Assembly (NCBI GenBank): GCA_025964055.1
Contig: JAOPZP010000263.1
Span: 1 to 6,942, forward strand
Reading direction: 5' to 3'
Length of the DNA stretch: 6,942 nucleotides
Origin: Conexibacter sp.
Lineage (GTDB): Bacteria; Actinomycetota; Thermoleophilia; Solirubrobacterales; Solirubrobacteraceae
Part shown: positions 1 to 5,778 of the stretch, piece after piece
Layout: every line of letters begins with the position of its first letter
How positions within the stretch are numbered: position 1 is the first letter of the stretch
The notes under the pieces: generated by a model
The model's database searches: none
What the model was told of the DNA's origin: nothing
The model's input: the letters and a program-made list of their open reading frames with translations, nothing else
Translations under genes and position numbers: made by a program

Positions 1-455
1 GTGCCCGGCCCCGCGAGGCCGTCGGCCCGCAGCCCGGCCCACGCCTGGAAGCGGCGCAACGCGGCTCCCCCGCGCGGGCCCAGCACGCCGTCGACCGCGC
101 CCGAGGGGAACCCGGCGCGCCCGAGCAGGAACTGCAGCGACGCGACGTCCCACCCCCGCTGCCCGCCGTGCACCACGCGCGCACCGGTCCGCGGGCGCCC
201 ACGCCAGCCCAGCACCCGCCGCGTCGCCGGCCCCGCGATGCCGTCCACTTCGAGGCCCGCCCGGCGCTGCAATCGGACGACCGCCGCGCGCGTGCCCGGG
301 CCCCGCAGGCCGTCGATCGTCCCGCCGTAGAGGCCGCGAGCGTGCAGCGCCACCTGCAGCGAGGCCGTGCTGGGACTCGCCGCGCTCACCTGCGCCGGGA
401 TCCCCAGCGCGCTGCAGGCCAGAAGCGCCATCGCGAGGACGCGCGCACGTCGCAT
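1..455 (-). CDS. Secreted protein with two peptidoglycan-binding (PG_binding_1-type) repeats, C-terminus cut by window edge
   Basis: An uninterrupted reading frame of 151 codons runs from the ATG at 455 off the left edge. Residues 1-25 form a signal peptide: Arg-rich start (MRRAR), hydrophobic core (VLAMALLACSALGI) and a likely cut after V-S-A at 23-25. Two repeats follow, about residues 32-83 and 104-151. Each has the family signature: a Leu-Gln start (SLQVAL; SLQFLL), G-x-x-D-G-x-x-G-P (TIDGLRGPGT; AVDGVLGPRG), a Leu/Phe-Gln pair (RLQ; RFQ) and a closing GL-x-x-DG-x-x-GP. Such domains hold secreted hydrolases, transpeptidases or anchors to the cell wall; any catalytic domain lies outside the window. 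Start choice is imperfect: GGAGG (457-461) sits only one base before this ATG, and the next in-frame ATG at 431 would lose the basic N-region. The gene is divergent from the K+ channel gene. Domain call strong, enzyme class unknown. Confidence 0.85.
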   Translation of the reverse strand, partial: MRRARVLAMALLACSALGIPAQVSAASPSTASLQVALHARGLYGGTIDGLRGPGTRAAVVRLQRRAGLEVDGIAGPATRRVLGWRGRPRTGARVVHGGQRGWDVASLQFLLGRAGFPSGAVDGVLGPRGGAALRRFQAWAGLRADGLAGPG

Positions 456-601
456 CCCTCCGGGCTTCGCCGCCGCCGCGGGCGGCCCCTGCTTAACCGG
501 CGACGGTGTTCTGACCGGTCCTGCGGCGTGTCGCCGCCGCTGGGGGTCATCGCGCTCGCGCCGGGCACAGGACGCGGCCCGCCCGCGTCGAACGTGGGCC
601 C

Positions 602-1339
602 GTGAACCGATCGACCGACGAGCTCGCCCGCAGGATCGAAGTGCCGTTGCTCATCGCGGCGCTGCTGACGATCCCGGCCATCGCCATCGAGGAGTCGACC
701 CTCGGGCTGCCATGGGACACCATCGGGGTCGTACTGAACTGGGTGATCTGGCTGGCCTTCCTCGGCGAGCTGGTCCTGATGTTGGCCGTGACGACCGATC
801 GCGCCGCATGGCTTCGCCGCCATCCCCTGGAAGTCGCCATCGTGATCCTCACCCCGCCGTTCCTCCCTGCGGCGTTGCAGGCGGCCCGGATCTTCCGGCT
901 GCTGCGCGTCCTGCGGCTCGTCAAGGCGGGGCTGATGACCCGCCGGATGCTGTCGACCGAAGGCGTACGGGATGCCGCGGTGCTCGCCGTCGTCGCCGTC
1001 CTCGGCGGCGGCGCCGCCTTCGCAGCCATCGAGAAGACGGACAAGTACGGTCACGCCATCACCGCCTGGGACGGCGTCTGGTGGGCGATGACCACGGTGA
1101 CGACCGTGGGGTACGGCGACTACTCGCCGCGCACCGACGGCGGGCGCGCCATCGCCATCGTCGTCATGCTCGCCGGGATCGGGTTCGTCGCCGTGCTGAC
1201 CGCCGCCGCCGCCGACCGGTTCATGCGCTCCAGTCGCGAGGAGGACCGCGAGCTGGGCGAAGTGCTGGTGCGCCTGGACTCCATCGCCGCGCGCCTGGAG
1301 GCCATCGAGCGGCGCCCGACCGCTCCATCGGCCGAGTAG
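602..1339 (+). CDS. Voltage-gated-type potassium channel (six transmembrane segments, TVGYGD filter)
   Basis: This 245-residue inner-membrane protein should conduct K+ passively as a tetramer. Likely segments are S1 14-31, S2 40-63, S3 76-92, S4 93-109, S5 125-143, pore helix 155-167, filter 168-173 and S6 182-204. The filter reads TVGYGD (168-173), the canonical K+ signature, preceded by WWAMTTVT. S4 carries basic residues every third position (R96, R99, R102, R105, K108), the pattern of a voltage sensor. The tail (about 209-238, EEDRELGEVLVRLDSIAARL and following) looks like a short coiled coil, as in other bacterial tetrameric channels; no RCK/TrkA-N domain is attached. The start is GTG; no upstream in-frame start is close and no strong Shine-Dalgarno is visible (only GTGGG 4 bases upstream), so translation may be leaderless or weak. 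It lies 80 bases before the MMPL gene on the same strand. Ion selectivity is well supported; actual voltage gating is inferred. Confidence 0.93.
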   Translation: MNRSTDELARRIEVPLLIAALLTIPAIAIEESTLGLPWDTIGVVLNWVIWLAFLGELVLMLAVTTDRAAWLRRHPLEVAIVILTPPFLPAALQAARIFRLLRVLRLVKAGLMTRRMLSTEGVRDAAVLAVVAVLGGGAAFAAIEKTDKYGHAITAWDGVWWAMTTVTTVGYGDYSPRTDGGRAIAIVVMLAGIGFVAVLTAAAADRFMRSSREEDRELGEVLVRLDSIAARLEAIERRPTAPSAE

Positions 1340-1419
1340 GAGCGTCCTGACGGCGGGCGCCAGGCCCTCCCATCAGCCCCGCCGAACCGGAGGAGTACGC
1401 TCGGTCGCCAGGACTGCGC

Positions 1420-3672
1420 ATGCCGCCCCGTCCCAACCTGGCCCAGCGAGCCGCAAGGTGGAGCGCCGAGCACCGGAGCGCGGCGATCTCGGGCTGGCTC
1501 GTCCTCGTGCTCGCCAGCGTGGTCGTCGGGAGCGCGGTCGGCACGAAGCACATCGCCCCGGCGGATCTCGGCAACGGGCAGTCGCGGCAGGGCGACCAGA
1601 TCCTCGCCGGCGCCGGGTTCGACGACCGGGCCGACGAGGCGGTGCTCGTCCAGGCCCGCGGCCGCGGACCTGGCCTGACGGCGCAGGACCCGGCGTTCCA
1701 GGCGGCGATCCGCGACGTCGTCGCGCGGCTGCGCCGGTTCCCGGCCGTCATCGACGTGCAGTCGCCGCTGGCGCCCGACAACCTCGGCCAGGTGGCGCGC
1801 GACCGGCGCTCCGCGCTGGTCCAGTTCGACCTCCGCGGCGACCTCGAGCTGGCCAAGAGCCGGGTCGGCCCGGTCCTCGGCGCGGTGGCGCAGGTGGGCC
1901 GGCAGCACCGGCAGATGCGCGTCGAGGAGTTCGGCGACGCAAGCGCCGACAAGGCGCTGTCGCAGGCCTTCCAGGACGACTTCCACAAGGCCGAGACGCT
2001 GTCGCTGCCGATCACCCTCGTGATCCTCGTGCTGGCGTTCGGTGCGCTGGTCGCCGCCGCGCTGCCGCTGGCGCTGGGGCTGTCGGCCGTGGCCATTGCG
2101 CTCGGCGTGCTGGGGCCGCTCAGCCAGGTCCTCCCGGTCGACGAGGCGATCTCGTCGGTCGTCCTGCTCGTCGGCCTGGCCGTCGGGGTCGACTACTCCA
2201 TGTTCTACATCCGCCGCGAGCGCGACGAGCGCGCGGCCGGGCGCGGCAAGGCGGCGGCGCTCGACGTCGCGGCGGCGACCTCCGGACGCGCGGTCCTCAT
2301 CTCCGGGCTGACGGTCATGATCGCCATGTCGGGCATGTACATCACCGACAACGCGACGTTCCAGTCGTTCGCCACGGGGACGATCCTCGTCGTCGCGATC
2401 GCCGTCACCGGCTCGGTGACCGTCCTCCCGGCGCTGCTGTCGGCGCTCGGCGACCGGATCCACCGCGGGCGGGTGCCGGTCATCCGGCGCCTGCACGACC
2501 AGCGCGGCGAGTCGGGGTTCTGGGCCGTCGTCGTCGACCGGGTGCTGCGCCACCCCTGGGTCTCGGTCGTGGTCGCGGGCGGGCTGCTGCTCGTGCTCGC
2601 GCTGCCGACGCTGCGGTTGCACACCGCCAACTCCGGGGTCCAGGGCCTGCCGCGCGACCTGCCCGTGATGCGGACCTACGACCGCATCCAGACGGCCTTC
2701 CCGGGCGAGCCGCTGGCGGCCACGGTCGCGGTGAAGGCCGGCGACGCGCGGGCGCCGCGGGTGACGGCCGCGATCCGTGCCCTGCGCAACCGGGCGGTGC
2801 GGACCGGGCTGATGCACGATCCCGTCACGATCGTCGACAGCGCCGACGGACGGGTCGCCGCGGTCAACGTGCCGCTGGCCGGGACGGGCACCGACGACAC
2901 GTCCAACCGCGCGCTGACGCTCCTGCGCGACGACCTCGTCCCGAGCACGATCGGGCGACTTCCCGGCGTGGAGGTGGCCGTGACGGGCCTGACCGCCGGC
3001 TCCTACGACTTCAACGAGCTGATGCAGGACCGGGCCCCATGGGTCTTCCTCTTCGTCCTCTCGCTCGCCTTCCTGCTGCTGCTCTTCACGTTCCGGTCCA
3101 TCGTGATCCCGGCCAAGGCCATCATCTTGAACCTGGTCTCGGTCGGCGCGTCCTACGGCATGTTGGTGTGGATCTTCCAGGACGGCCACCTCGGGTCCGT
3201 GCTCGGGTTCCGGTCCATCGGCGGGATCACGTCCTGGCTGCCGCTGTTCCTGTTCGTGATCCTGTTCGGGCTGTCGATGGACTACCACGTGTTCATCCTC
3301 AGCCGCGTCCGCGAGGGCCACGACCGCGGCCTGAGCTCGGAGGATGCCGTGCGCCACGGCATCCGCGCGACGGCCGGCGTCGTGACGAGCGCGGCGGCGG
3401 TGATGGTCGGCGTGTTCTCGATCTTCGCGACGCTCGGCTCGATCGACTTCAAGGAGATGGGCGTGGGCCTGGCGCTCGCCGTGCTGATCGACGCGACGAT
3501 CGTGCGGGCCGTGCTGCTGCCCGCCGGCATGAAGCTGCTCGGCGACTGGAACTGGTACCTGCCGTCGTGGCTGGAGTGGCTGCCGCACGTCGCGCCCGAG
3601 GCCGCGCGACCGGCGCCGGCGCCGGTCGCGGCTCGCGCTGACGCGATCGGTGGCGTAGGTTCTCCGCTGTAA
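1420..3672 (+). CDS. MMPL-family (RND superfamily) membrane exporter
   Basis: This 750-residue protein has the full two-fold MMPL layout. TM1 is about 21-41, a first extracytoplasmic domain about 43-190, TM2-TM6 about 196-345, TM7 about 380-396, a second extracytoplasmic domain about 400-538, and TM8-TM12 from 540 to about 690. Both halves keep the Asp-Tyr pair placed in the middle of the membrane (GVDYSMF at 256-262 and SMDYHVF at 619-625). In mycobacterial MmpL3 these residues relay the proton that drives transport. It is therefore expected to be a proton-driven exporter of lipids or amphiphilic drugs across the cytoplasmic membrane; the substrate cannot be read from sequence. A Trp-rich amphipathic stretch (WNWYLPSWLEWL) and an Ala/Pro tail end the protein. 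There is no long cytoplasmic C-terminal domain of the MmpL3 type. AGGA (1410-1413), 6 bases before the ATG, supports this start. GGAGGAG at 1389-1395 is too far away to serve it. Family certain, substrate unknown. Confidence 0.95.
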   Translation: MPPRPNLAQRAARWSAEHRSAAISGWLVLVLASVVVGSAVGTKHIAPADLGNGQSRQGDQILAGAGFDDRADEAVLVQARGRGPGLTAQDPAFQAAIRDVVARLRRFPAVIDVQSPLAPDNLGQVARDRRSALVQFDLRGDLELAKSRVGPVLGAVAQVGRQHRQMRVEEFGDASADKALSQAFQDDFHKAETLSLPITLVILVLAFGALVAAALPLALGLSAVAIALGVLGPLSQVLPVDEAISSVVLLVGLAVGVDYSMFYIRRERDERAAGRGKAAALDVAAATSGRAVLISGLTVMIAMSGMYITDNATFQSFATGTILVVAIAVTGSVTVLPALLSALGDRIHRGRVPVIRRLHDQRGESGFWAVVVDRVLRHPWVSVVVAGGLLLVLALPTLRLHTANSGVQGLPRDLPVMRTYDRIQTAFPGEPLAATVAVKAGDARAPRVTAAIRALRNRAVRTGLMHDPVTIVDSADGRVAAVNVPLAGTGTDDTSNRALTLLRDDLVPSTIGRLPGVEVAVTGLTAGSYDFNELMQDRAPWVFLFVLSLAFLLLLFTFRSIVIPAKAIILNLVSVGASYGMLVWIFQDGHLGSVLGFRSIGGITSWLPLFLFVILFGLSMDYHVFILSRVREGHDRGLSSEDAVRHGIRATAGVVTSAAAVMVGVFSIFATLGSIDFKEMGVGLALAVLIDATIVRAVLLPAGMKLLGDWNWYLPSWLEWLPHVAPEAARPAPAPVAARADAIGGVGSPL

Positions 3673-3676
3673 CCCT

Positions 3677-3685
3677 GGAGGAGGG
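3677..3685 (+). promoter_or_regulatory. Strong Shine-Dalgarno (GGAGGAGGG) just after the MMPL stop codon
   Basis: GGAGGAGGG begins 4 bases after the MMPL TAA. AGGAGG (3679-3684) stands 9 bases before a GTG at 3694, ideal spacing for initiation there. It is 64 bases before the ATG of the membrane-protein gene at 3749 and so cannot serve that start directly. It is the best Shine-Dalgarno match I see in the window, and it argues that the short frame at 3694 is really translated. Confidence 0.6.
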
Positions 3686-3693
3686 CGGCGGAC

Positions 3694-3762
3694 GTGACAC
3701 ACCGGCACGTGGGGCGCGCCGCCATCATCGGCGCGCAGAGGTGGACCGATGGCTGCCGTTGA
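3694..3762 (+). CDS. Possible 22-residue leader peptide overlapping the next gene
   Basis: A GTG placed 9 bases after AGGAGG opens a 22-codon frame. Its product starts VTHRHVGRAAIIGAQ (initiator Val read as Met) and ends RWTDGCR. The TGA at 3760-3762 lies 14 bases past the A of the ATG of the downstream membrane-protein gene, in another frame. A ribosome finishing here would thus uncover or re-enter the downstream start, a classic layout for translational coupling. A perfect 8-bp hairpin (3714-3736) lies inside the frame, directly before the downstream ribosome-binding site. Third-position GC is 18 of 21 codons after the start, compatible with coding but not proof at this length. It has no hydrophobic segment and matches no family I know. 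It may be a chance frame behind a chance purine run. Confidence 0.4.
   Translation: MTHRHVGRAAIIGAQRWTDGCR
3714..3736 (+). promoter_or_regulatory. GC hairpin directly upstream of a ribosome-binding site
   Basis: GCGCGCCG (3714-3721) pairs perfectly with CGGCGCGC (3729-3736) around the 7-base loop CCATCAT. The stem ends immediately before AGAGG (3737-3741), the Shine-Dalgarno of the gene starting at 3749. If it forms in mRNA it would restrict ribosome access unless a ribosome reading the 3694-3762 frame unwinds it. It could also be a chance stem, since GC-rich DNA yields many of these, but its position is notable. Confidence 0.4.
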
Positions 3763-4165
3763 CGCCGAAGGGCGCCCGGTCTCGGCCCTCGCGCGGCTCA
3801 TGGTGCCGTTCGCTGAGCGCTCGCCGGTCGAGCGCGTGCTCGGCGCGCTGGTCGTCCCGGTCGTCTTCGGCGCGCTCTGCGGCGTCGTGCTGGGCTGGAC
3901 CGCGGCGGGCTACTGGGCGCTGCAGGTCGTCGCCGCGCTCGGCGGCGTCCTCGGCGGCTTCGAGCATCGCAGCGCGTCGGAGGGCGCGCGGCGAGGAGCG
4001 GCGTCGGGGGTGCTCTTCGGCGCCGGGATCCTGCTCGGCCACGCGGTCGCGGGGACGAACGCCGAGGCGTCGCTCGGCTCGATGCCGGGGCTGCTGCCGG
4101 TCATCACCGGCGTGGCCGGGTGCGTGTTCGGCGCGGTCGGCGGCGCGCTGCGCGCAAGGCACTGA
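3749..4165 (+). CDS. Small glycine-rich membrane protein of unknown function (four predicted helices)
   Basis: The product has 138 residues. A short polar N-terminus (1-28, with the amphipathic stretch SALARLMVPFAER) is followed by four hydrophobic segments: about 30-50, 55-71, 83-101 and 113-134. It ends in the basic tail RARH. The helices are dense in Gly/Ala with small-xxx-small spacing, as in tightly packed helix bundles. The loop after helix 2 carries the charged stretch FEHRSASEGARRG, probably cytoplasmic by the positive-inside rule. Helices 1-2 and 3-4 look loosely alike (FGALCGVVLG against FGAGILLGHA), so an ancient duplication is possible. AGAGG (3737-3741), 7 bases before the ATG, supports the start. 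It follows the MMPL gene by 76 bases on the same strand and may share its transcript. I do not recognise the family, and an accessory role for the exporter is only a guess. Coding status is well supported by third-position GC. Confidence 0.8.
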   Translation: MAAVDAEGRPVSALARLMVPFAERSPVERVLGALVVPVVFGALCGVVLGWTAAGYWALQVVAALGGVLGGFEHRSASEGARRGAASGVLFGAGILLGHAVAGTNAEASLGSMPGLLPVITGVAGCVFGAVGGALRARH

Positions 4166-4222
4166 GGTCGCCCGGCGACGGACGAGGCCCTCACCGCCGA
4201 CGTCCTGCGCCGCACGACCTCC

Positions 4223-4257
4223 GGCGGCTCCTGCGTGAACGCCGCGGCGGAGCCGCC
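4223..4257. terminator. Hairpin between convergent genes, possible bidirectional terminator
   Basis: GGCGGCTCC (4223-4231) and GGAGCCGCC (4249-4257) form a perfect 9-bp inverted repeat around a 17-base loop. It lies between the plus-strand stop at 4165 and the minus-strand stop at 4281, where both transcripts must end. No T-run follows on either side, so it is not a textbook intrinsic terminator. U-tract-less hairpins are often proposed in high-GC actinobacteria. Confidence 0.45.
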
Positions 4258-4280
4258 TGACCGTCGGAAGGCGCCGTCTC

Positions 4281-5372
4281 CTACGACCGCTTCAGGCAGT
4301 TGGCCGAGACGGTCAGCCGGCGCCCGGCGCGCGCCGGGACGGCCCGCACCGTGACGGTCCACGACCGGTCGCCGGTCGCCTGGTCGGTCACCACCGACAC
4401 GACCTGGAGGCTCGCGGAGCTGTCGACGTCGTGGCCGCCGGAGATCACGCTCGTGCCGGCCGGGCACCTGGCGCTCGCCGTGGCCTGCCCGTCGCGTCCG
4501 AAGGTGGCCGGCGCGCTGGTGGCGCGGACGACCGCTGCGGTGGTGCCGGGCGCTCCCGGCGCACCGGCCGGTCCCGCGTCGCCCTTGGGGCCCTGTGGTC
4601 CCGCGTCGCCCTTGGGTCCCGGGGCACCGGCATCGCCCTTGGGTCCCTGAGCCCCTGTCTGCACGTCGGGCGCAGCGGCGATCTGCAGGCACGCGCGGCA
4701 GCCGACCTCGAGGTTGCCCGGGGTCTTGACCAGGACGTCACGCGGCGTCCTGGCCGCATCGCCGTCGACCGTCACCGCGACGTCGATGCGCTGGTCGACG
4801 GCGGCCGTCGGCGTCGCGACGTGCACGCCGGCGCCGCCGATCAGGACCGTCGCACCCGCCATCCCGCGGCCCCAGATCGTCAACGCCTGCGCGCCACCGC
4901 CGGCGACGAGCCCGGCAGGCGACACCGAGGCGATCGCGGGACCGTGGTCGGCGCATGGCCGCAGGAAGGGCTGCTCGCTGGCGCGCGTGTCGAGGATGGG
5001 GTCGTAGGCGCCGTTGAGGACCCAGGCCATCTGGTGGGCGGCGTCGTCGGCCACGGCCGGGAAGCTCAGGCGCCAGGAGGACCAGCCCGGCGCGAACACC
5101 CCCGGCTGACCGCGGTCGATCGGGTCCGGGTCGAGGTAGTTGAAGTCGCCGGCCGGAAGCGACTCGTTGACCGAGCTGGTGTTGTAGGCCGCCAGCTGCA
5201 CGGTCGAGGTCGCGCTCGCCGCGTTGAACGTCGTGCAGATGAGGCCGCCGGGCTTGACGCTGCCGAAGCTCGCCTGCACCGGCTGGGCCGTCGCGGCCAC
5301 GGCCAGCGCCGCGATCGCGGCCATCACGGCGGGGCCGCGGGCACCACGGTGCCAAGTCCTCTTGCTGTTCAT
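4281..5372 (-). CDS. Secreted protein with IPT/TIG-like domain and collagen-like Gly-X-Y repeats
   Basis: The product has 363 residues from the ATG at 5372. Residues 1-34 are a signal peptide (basic MNSKRTWHRGAR, core VMAAIAALAVAATA, likely cut after VQA), so the protein is exported. Residues 35-140 form an unassigned N-terminal domain with C46 and C140. Residues 145-219 match an IPT/TIG-like immunoglobulin fold (IASVSPAGLVAGGG, LTIWGRGMAGATVLIGG, RDVLVKTPGN). A CRAC motif (C225, C228) follows. Residues 240-276 are twelve uninterrupted Gly-X-Y triplets with GPKGDAG three times. The C-terminal 80 residues are beta-rich and carry C303 and C359, probably disulfide-linked, and resemble the C-terminal domain of other actinobacterial collagen-like proteins. 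A surface or matrix protein trimerising through the collagen part is likely. Start: GGAG (5381-5384) lies 8 bases before this ATG. An in-frame ATG at 5402 would add ten residues with poor codon bias (AAT, GGA, GCA) and a longer N-region. Confidence 0.85.
   Translation of the reverse strand: MNSKRTWHRGARGPAVMAAIAALAVAATAQPVQASFGSVKPGGLICTTFNAASATSTVQLAAYNTSSVNESLPAGDFNYLDPDPIDRGQPGVFAPGWSSWRLSFPAVADDAAHQMAWVLNGAYDPILDTRASEQPFLRPCADHGPAIASVSPAGLVAGGGAQALTIWGRGMAGATVLIGGAGVHVATPTAAVDQRIDVAVTVDGDAARTPRDVLVKTPGNLEVGCRACLQIAAAPDVQTGAQGPKGDAGAPGPKGDAGPQGPKGDAGPAGAPGAPGTTAAVVRATSAPATFGRDGQATASARCPAGTSVISGGHDVDSSASLQVVSVVTDQATGDRSWTVTVRAVPARAGRRLTVSANCLKRS
4545..4655 (-). repeat. Collagen-like Gly-X-Y repeat tract
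   Basis: These 37 codons (residues 240-276 of the secreted protein) have Gly at every third position without a break. Most of the tract follows an 18-base period that encodes GPKGDA three times, followed by three Ala/Pro-type triplets. GPK/GDA-type triplets are typical of stable bacterial collagens that lack hydroxyproline. Twelve triplets is short for a self-standing triple helix, so flanking domains probably set the trimer. Such tracts change length by slippage or recombination, so copy number may vary between strains. Confidence 0.85.
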
Positions 5373-5398
5373 CTCGTCTGCTCCATTGCTCAGGAAGT

Positions 5399-5572
5399 TC
5401 ATGGTCGTCTGACCTCGGGGCGTCCGGCGCTCGGCACAGGACCCGCCATGCGGGCGGGGTCGGTGGTGGAGGACGTCCGGGCCTGCGGAGCGAAGTACCG
5501 CTCGGGGCTGAAGATCCGGGCCTGCGGGGCGAAGTAGCGCTCGGGGTGGGTGGGGTGCGTGGTGGTGTTCAT
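5399..5572 (-). CDS. Small Pro/Arg-rich peptide of 57 residues with duplicated PERYFAPQAR motif
   Basis: The frame starts at the ATG at 5572 (MNTTTHPTH...) and ends at TGA 5399-5401. It contains PERYFAPQARIFS (10-22) and then PERYFAPQARTSS (23-35), a 13-residue tandem repeat, and ends in EVRRP. The repeats differ at DNA level only by CGC/CGG and GCC/GCT, both silent in this frame. From codon 2 to 43, 41 of 42 third positions are G or C; from 44 on this falls to 8 of 14. The TGA overlaps an ATG at 5402 as ATGA, in frame with the secreted collagen-like protein, which suggests cotranslation. There are 10 Pro, 8 Arg, no Cys, no signal peptide and no membrane segment. No clear Shine-Dalgarno precedes the ATG. 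I do not recognise it. It could be a regulatory leader peptide, a modified-peptide precursor with two cores, or a small partner of the secreted protein; nothing in the window decides between these. Confidence 0.62.
   Translation of the reverse strand: MNTTTHPTHPERYFAPQARIFSPERYFAPQARTSSTTDPARMAGPVPSAGRPEVRRP
5477..5545 (-). repeat. Tandem 39-bp repeat inside the small peptide gene
   Basis: Two 30-base units (5516-5545 and 5477-5506), offset by 39 bases, are identical except for two bases. On the minus strand each encodes PERYFAPQAR. The 9-base linker after each copy differs (IFS against TSS), so identity is limited to the ten-codon core. Only this frame keeps both copies identical as protein. 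In the frame shared with the secreted protein the same DNA would read differently in the two units (ALLRPAGPD against AVLRSAGPD). Confidence 0.8.
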
Positions 5573-5642
5573 GGATGGAACTGTGCGGCTGAGGCCCGTC
5601 GGCGCACATCGGGCACCCGCGCCGAGTTCCGTGGCCGGCCGC

Positions 5643-5709
5643 CCTATCCGCCGCCGGGAGGGGTCCTAGGCGCAGCGCTGTAGGACCCTTAGCCGCCCGA
5701 AGATAGGAC
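5643..5709. promoter_or_regulatory. Nested inverted repeats in divergent intergenic region (putative operator/promoters)
   Basis: GGGTCCTA (5661-5668) and TAGGACCC (5681-5688) form a perfect 8-bp dyad whose half-site centres lie 20 bp apart, about two helix turns. Outside it, CCTATC (5643-5648) and GATAGG (5702-5707) form a second dyad with nearly the same centre (5675 against 5674.5). TAGGAC also recurs at 5704-5709. TAGGAC resembles the TAGRRT -10 box of actinobacterial housekeeping promoters. One copy on the plus strand (5704) points to the MFS gene and one on the minus strand (5668-5663) to the peptide gene. No convincing -35 box was found. The segment between the divergent starts (5573-5778) is otherwise empty of genes. 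It may be an operator shared by both directions, paired promoters, or both. Confidence 0.5.
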
Positions 5710-5778
5710 TGCTGCGCGCGTCGCGGTGGGCGGGCGCCCGATGCGGGCAGCGGCACCTCAGCATCACCGTCCGGCGTC

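Noticed and set aside
523..537. GCGGCG-TGT-CGCCGC hairpin in the 456-601 divergent spacer
   Set aside because: The stem is short with a three-base loop of simple GC sequence. No promoter boxes or second copy support a regulatory role, and I see no other feature in this 146-base spacer.
1351..1384. CGGCGGG/CCCGCCG inverted repeat after the K+ channel gene, considered as a terminator
   Set aside because: A 7-bp stem around a 20-base loop with no T-run is expected by chance at this GC content.
1120..3801. Very long minus-strand open frame (893 codons) opposite the MMPL gene
   Set aside because: The protein is low-complexity Arg/His/Gln/Asp-rich with no domain. It is the usual antisense shadow of a GC-rich gene, and the plus strand holds a clear MMPL protein with both Asp-Tyr motifs.
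4168..4183. GTCGC/GCGAC small palindrome just after the membrane-protein stop
   Set aside because: The stem is five pairs with a three-base loop; the 9-bp repeat at 4223-4257 is the better terminator candidate.
3741..4238. GTG-started frame overlapping the small membrane protein in another frame
   Set aside because: It is Arg/Ser-rich with poor third-position GC. The frame at 3749 has membrane helices, a spaced AGAGG and correct codon bias.
4431..5537. Plus-strand open frame of 368 codons opposite the collagen-like gene
   Set aside because: The translation is Arg/Gly/Asp-rich without recognisable structure, while the opposite strand gives a signal peptide, IPT-like fold and Gly-X-Y repeats.
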